From contig JAEZAA010000251.1 in the NCBI GenBank assembly GCA_023430625.1, positions 1 through 22,805 of the forward strand: a DNA stretch of 22,805 nucleotides, written 5' to 3'. The notes beneath the pieces are model-generated. The model was not told where the DNA came from. It saw only the letters and a list, made by a program, of their open reading frames with translations, and did not search any database. Position 1 is the first letter of the stretch. Each line of letters begins with the position of its first letter. The stretch is from Pseudomonadota bacterium (lineage in GTDB: Bacteria > Pseudomonadota > Gammaproteobacteria > Pseudomonadales > Oleiphilaceae). This document shows positions 22,041 to 22,805 of this stretch, piece by piece. The translations under genes and the position numbers were made by a program.

Positions 22041-22789
22041 TAAGCCGGCCCTTTATCTGGAAAGGGCTTATCAGGCGGGGTAAAGGTTTCGGTGTAGCGG
22101 GCCACGCCTTTGGTTATCCTTACTTCGTCCATGTTTCCGTGGAAGGCGTAAGGCGTTGTGCTCTTGTCGTCGTCCAGCCTGCCGAGGTTTACTGATGCCG
22201 TCACGCTTGGGATCGATATTGTGTTGAACTGAATCGATACCAGCTCCCCGTTCACGAATAGCCGCCACGCATCGCCGGCGCGGGTTGCCGCTACGTGGTA
22301 CCACTCGCCAGAAACTAGCGGCCGTGGATCGCCAAGGATCACGGCGCCGTTTGCAAATCTGAACGATATGCCGGTGTTGTTCTGGTTCTGGTACAGCGTA
22401 AAAGCAAACGTGCCAGAGTTTCGGCGGTTGCCGATAATTCCTCGGTATTGATTTGCCGTCGCGAGCGTGATCGGCCTAAAAAACAGCTCAATTGTGAAGT
22501 CGTCGCCACCGAACCGCAGATCGTCATGGATTGGCGTTTCTATGTAGCCATTGCTCCCGCCAAAGAGCGCCGATCCACCAAAGCCGCCTTTTGATTCGCC
22601 TATTTCGACGGCTCCTGTGGCCGTCCAAGTGCGCCCCGTTTGGTCTATGATCGCGGTGCTGCCGTCTGGGCCATCAAAGTGCAGCAAGGAAACTACCTTG
22701 CTCCAGTGTTCGTCATAATTTTTGGCCTCTGCAACAAGCGGCCGGATCGGACCATGCACAACTGGCCGGTAAAACTGGCGGGCGATCAT
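22040..22789 (-). CDS. LamG/concanavalin-like domain phage tail protein
   Basis: 249 residues. A short N-terminal segment (MIARQFYRPVVHGPIRPLVA) is followed by a laminin-G-like/concanavalin A-like sandwich domain, about 30-240: KVVSLLHFDGPDGSTAIIDQ, GGSALFGGSNGYIETP, DDFTIELFFRP, WYHVAATRAGDAWRLFVNGE, SVNLGRLDDD, GNMDEVRITKGVARYTETF. Such domains bind surface glycans and occur in tail-tip or fibre proteins. It overlaps the next gene's start (TAATG), so it is in the late operon. The upstream gene lies beyond the window; only 16 bases remain and they cannot be assigned. Confidence 0.75.
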   Translation of the reverse strand: MIARQFYRPVVHGPIRPLVAEAKNYDEHWSKVVSLLHFDGPDGSTAIIDQTGRTWTATGAVEIGESKGGFGGSALFGGSNGYIETPIHDDLRFGGDDFTIELFFRPITLATANQYRGIIGNRRNSGTFAFTLYQNQNNTGISFRFANGAVILGDPRPLVSGEWYHVAATRAGDAWRLFVNGELVSIQFNTISIPSVTASVNLGRLDDDKSTTPYAFHGNMDEVRITKGVARYTETFTPPDKPFPDKGPA

Positions 22790-22805
22790 CGAGGCGGTGC
22801 CATAT

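Larger units (their letters stand above)
19253..22805. mobile_element. Right-end portion of a Mu-like transposable prophage (continues off the window)
   Basis: The block starts with a TG-initiated end sequence directly at the break in the host TPP-enzyme gene. It contains an inward-facing cargo gene and leftward tail-module genes whose last member ends near the terminus. Late tail genes lying next to the right end is the layout of transposable siphophages (B3/D3112-like). The left end, transposase and head genes would be beyond 22805. Confidence 0.75.

Noticed and set aside
1..22805. tRNA, rRNA, CRISPR or integrase-type attachment site
   Set aside because: No tRNA cloverleaf, rRNA block or repeated-spacer array was seen; the prophage edge is of the transposition type, with no tRNA or recombinase nearby.

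Overview
The window looks like a chromosomal segment of a gammaproteobacterium (fabA/fabB unsaturated fatty-acid synthesis, CysJI, NorR-type sigma-54 regulation, PQQ genes, a FATP-type acyl-CoA synthetase). The genus cannot be fixed from the sequence alone. Genes are densely packed, and the right end is invaded by a transposable (Mu-like) prophage.

Region 1 (1-5777): a leftward operon cysJ-cysI followed by three different DsrE-family sulfur-carrier-like genes, a 24-codon overlapping ORF and the start of another gene that leaves the window. A divergent LysR-type regulator with a perfect 7-3-7 palindrome in the shared promoter region probably controls it. The CysJ flavoprotein lacks the usual NADPH-site residues.

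Region 2 (5786-8102): a hemerythrin-like gene divergent from a NorR-like sigma-54 activator. A near-perfect -24/-12 promoter faces the hemerythrin gene, with two GT-N7-AC boxes upstream of it. Judged against family sequences from memory, both proteins have lost several iron ligands, and the activator carries GAFTSA instead of GAFTGA. The pair looks like a repurposed or signal-independent relative of the nitric-oxide response module.

Region 3 (8121-11882): a leftward operon patatin-like hydrolase - pqqB - pqqE - pqqC. No pqqA or pqqD is visible, so the PQQ pathway is split or incomplete here.

Region 4 (11883-18493): FATP-type acyl-CoA synthetase (+), ChrA-type transporter (-), hemolysin III/PAQR-like membrane protein (+), then fabA-fabB (ATGA overlap) and an additional acyl carrier protein gene. 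The fabA Shine-Dalgarno lies inside the 3' arm of a long nested hairpin, which suggests leader-based control.

Region 5 (18694-22805): a thiamine-diphosphate enzyme gene is cut after about 186 codons. The break coincides with a TG-initiated sequence that resembles the Mu right end, and the stop codon of the truncated ORF is contributed by the incoming element. Beyond it lie a secreted DUF4124-type gene pointing inward (probable moron) and three leftward tail-module genes (small tail protein, tail hub-like protein with a Trp/Pro-rich N-terminal half, LamG-like protein), running off the window.
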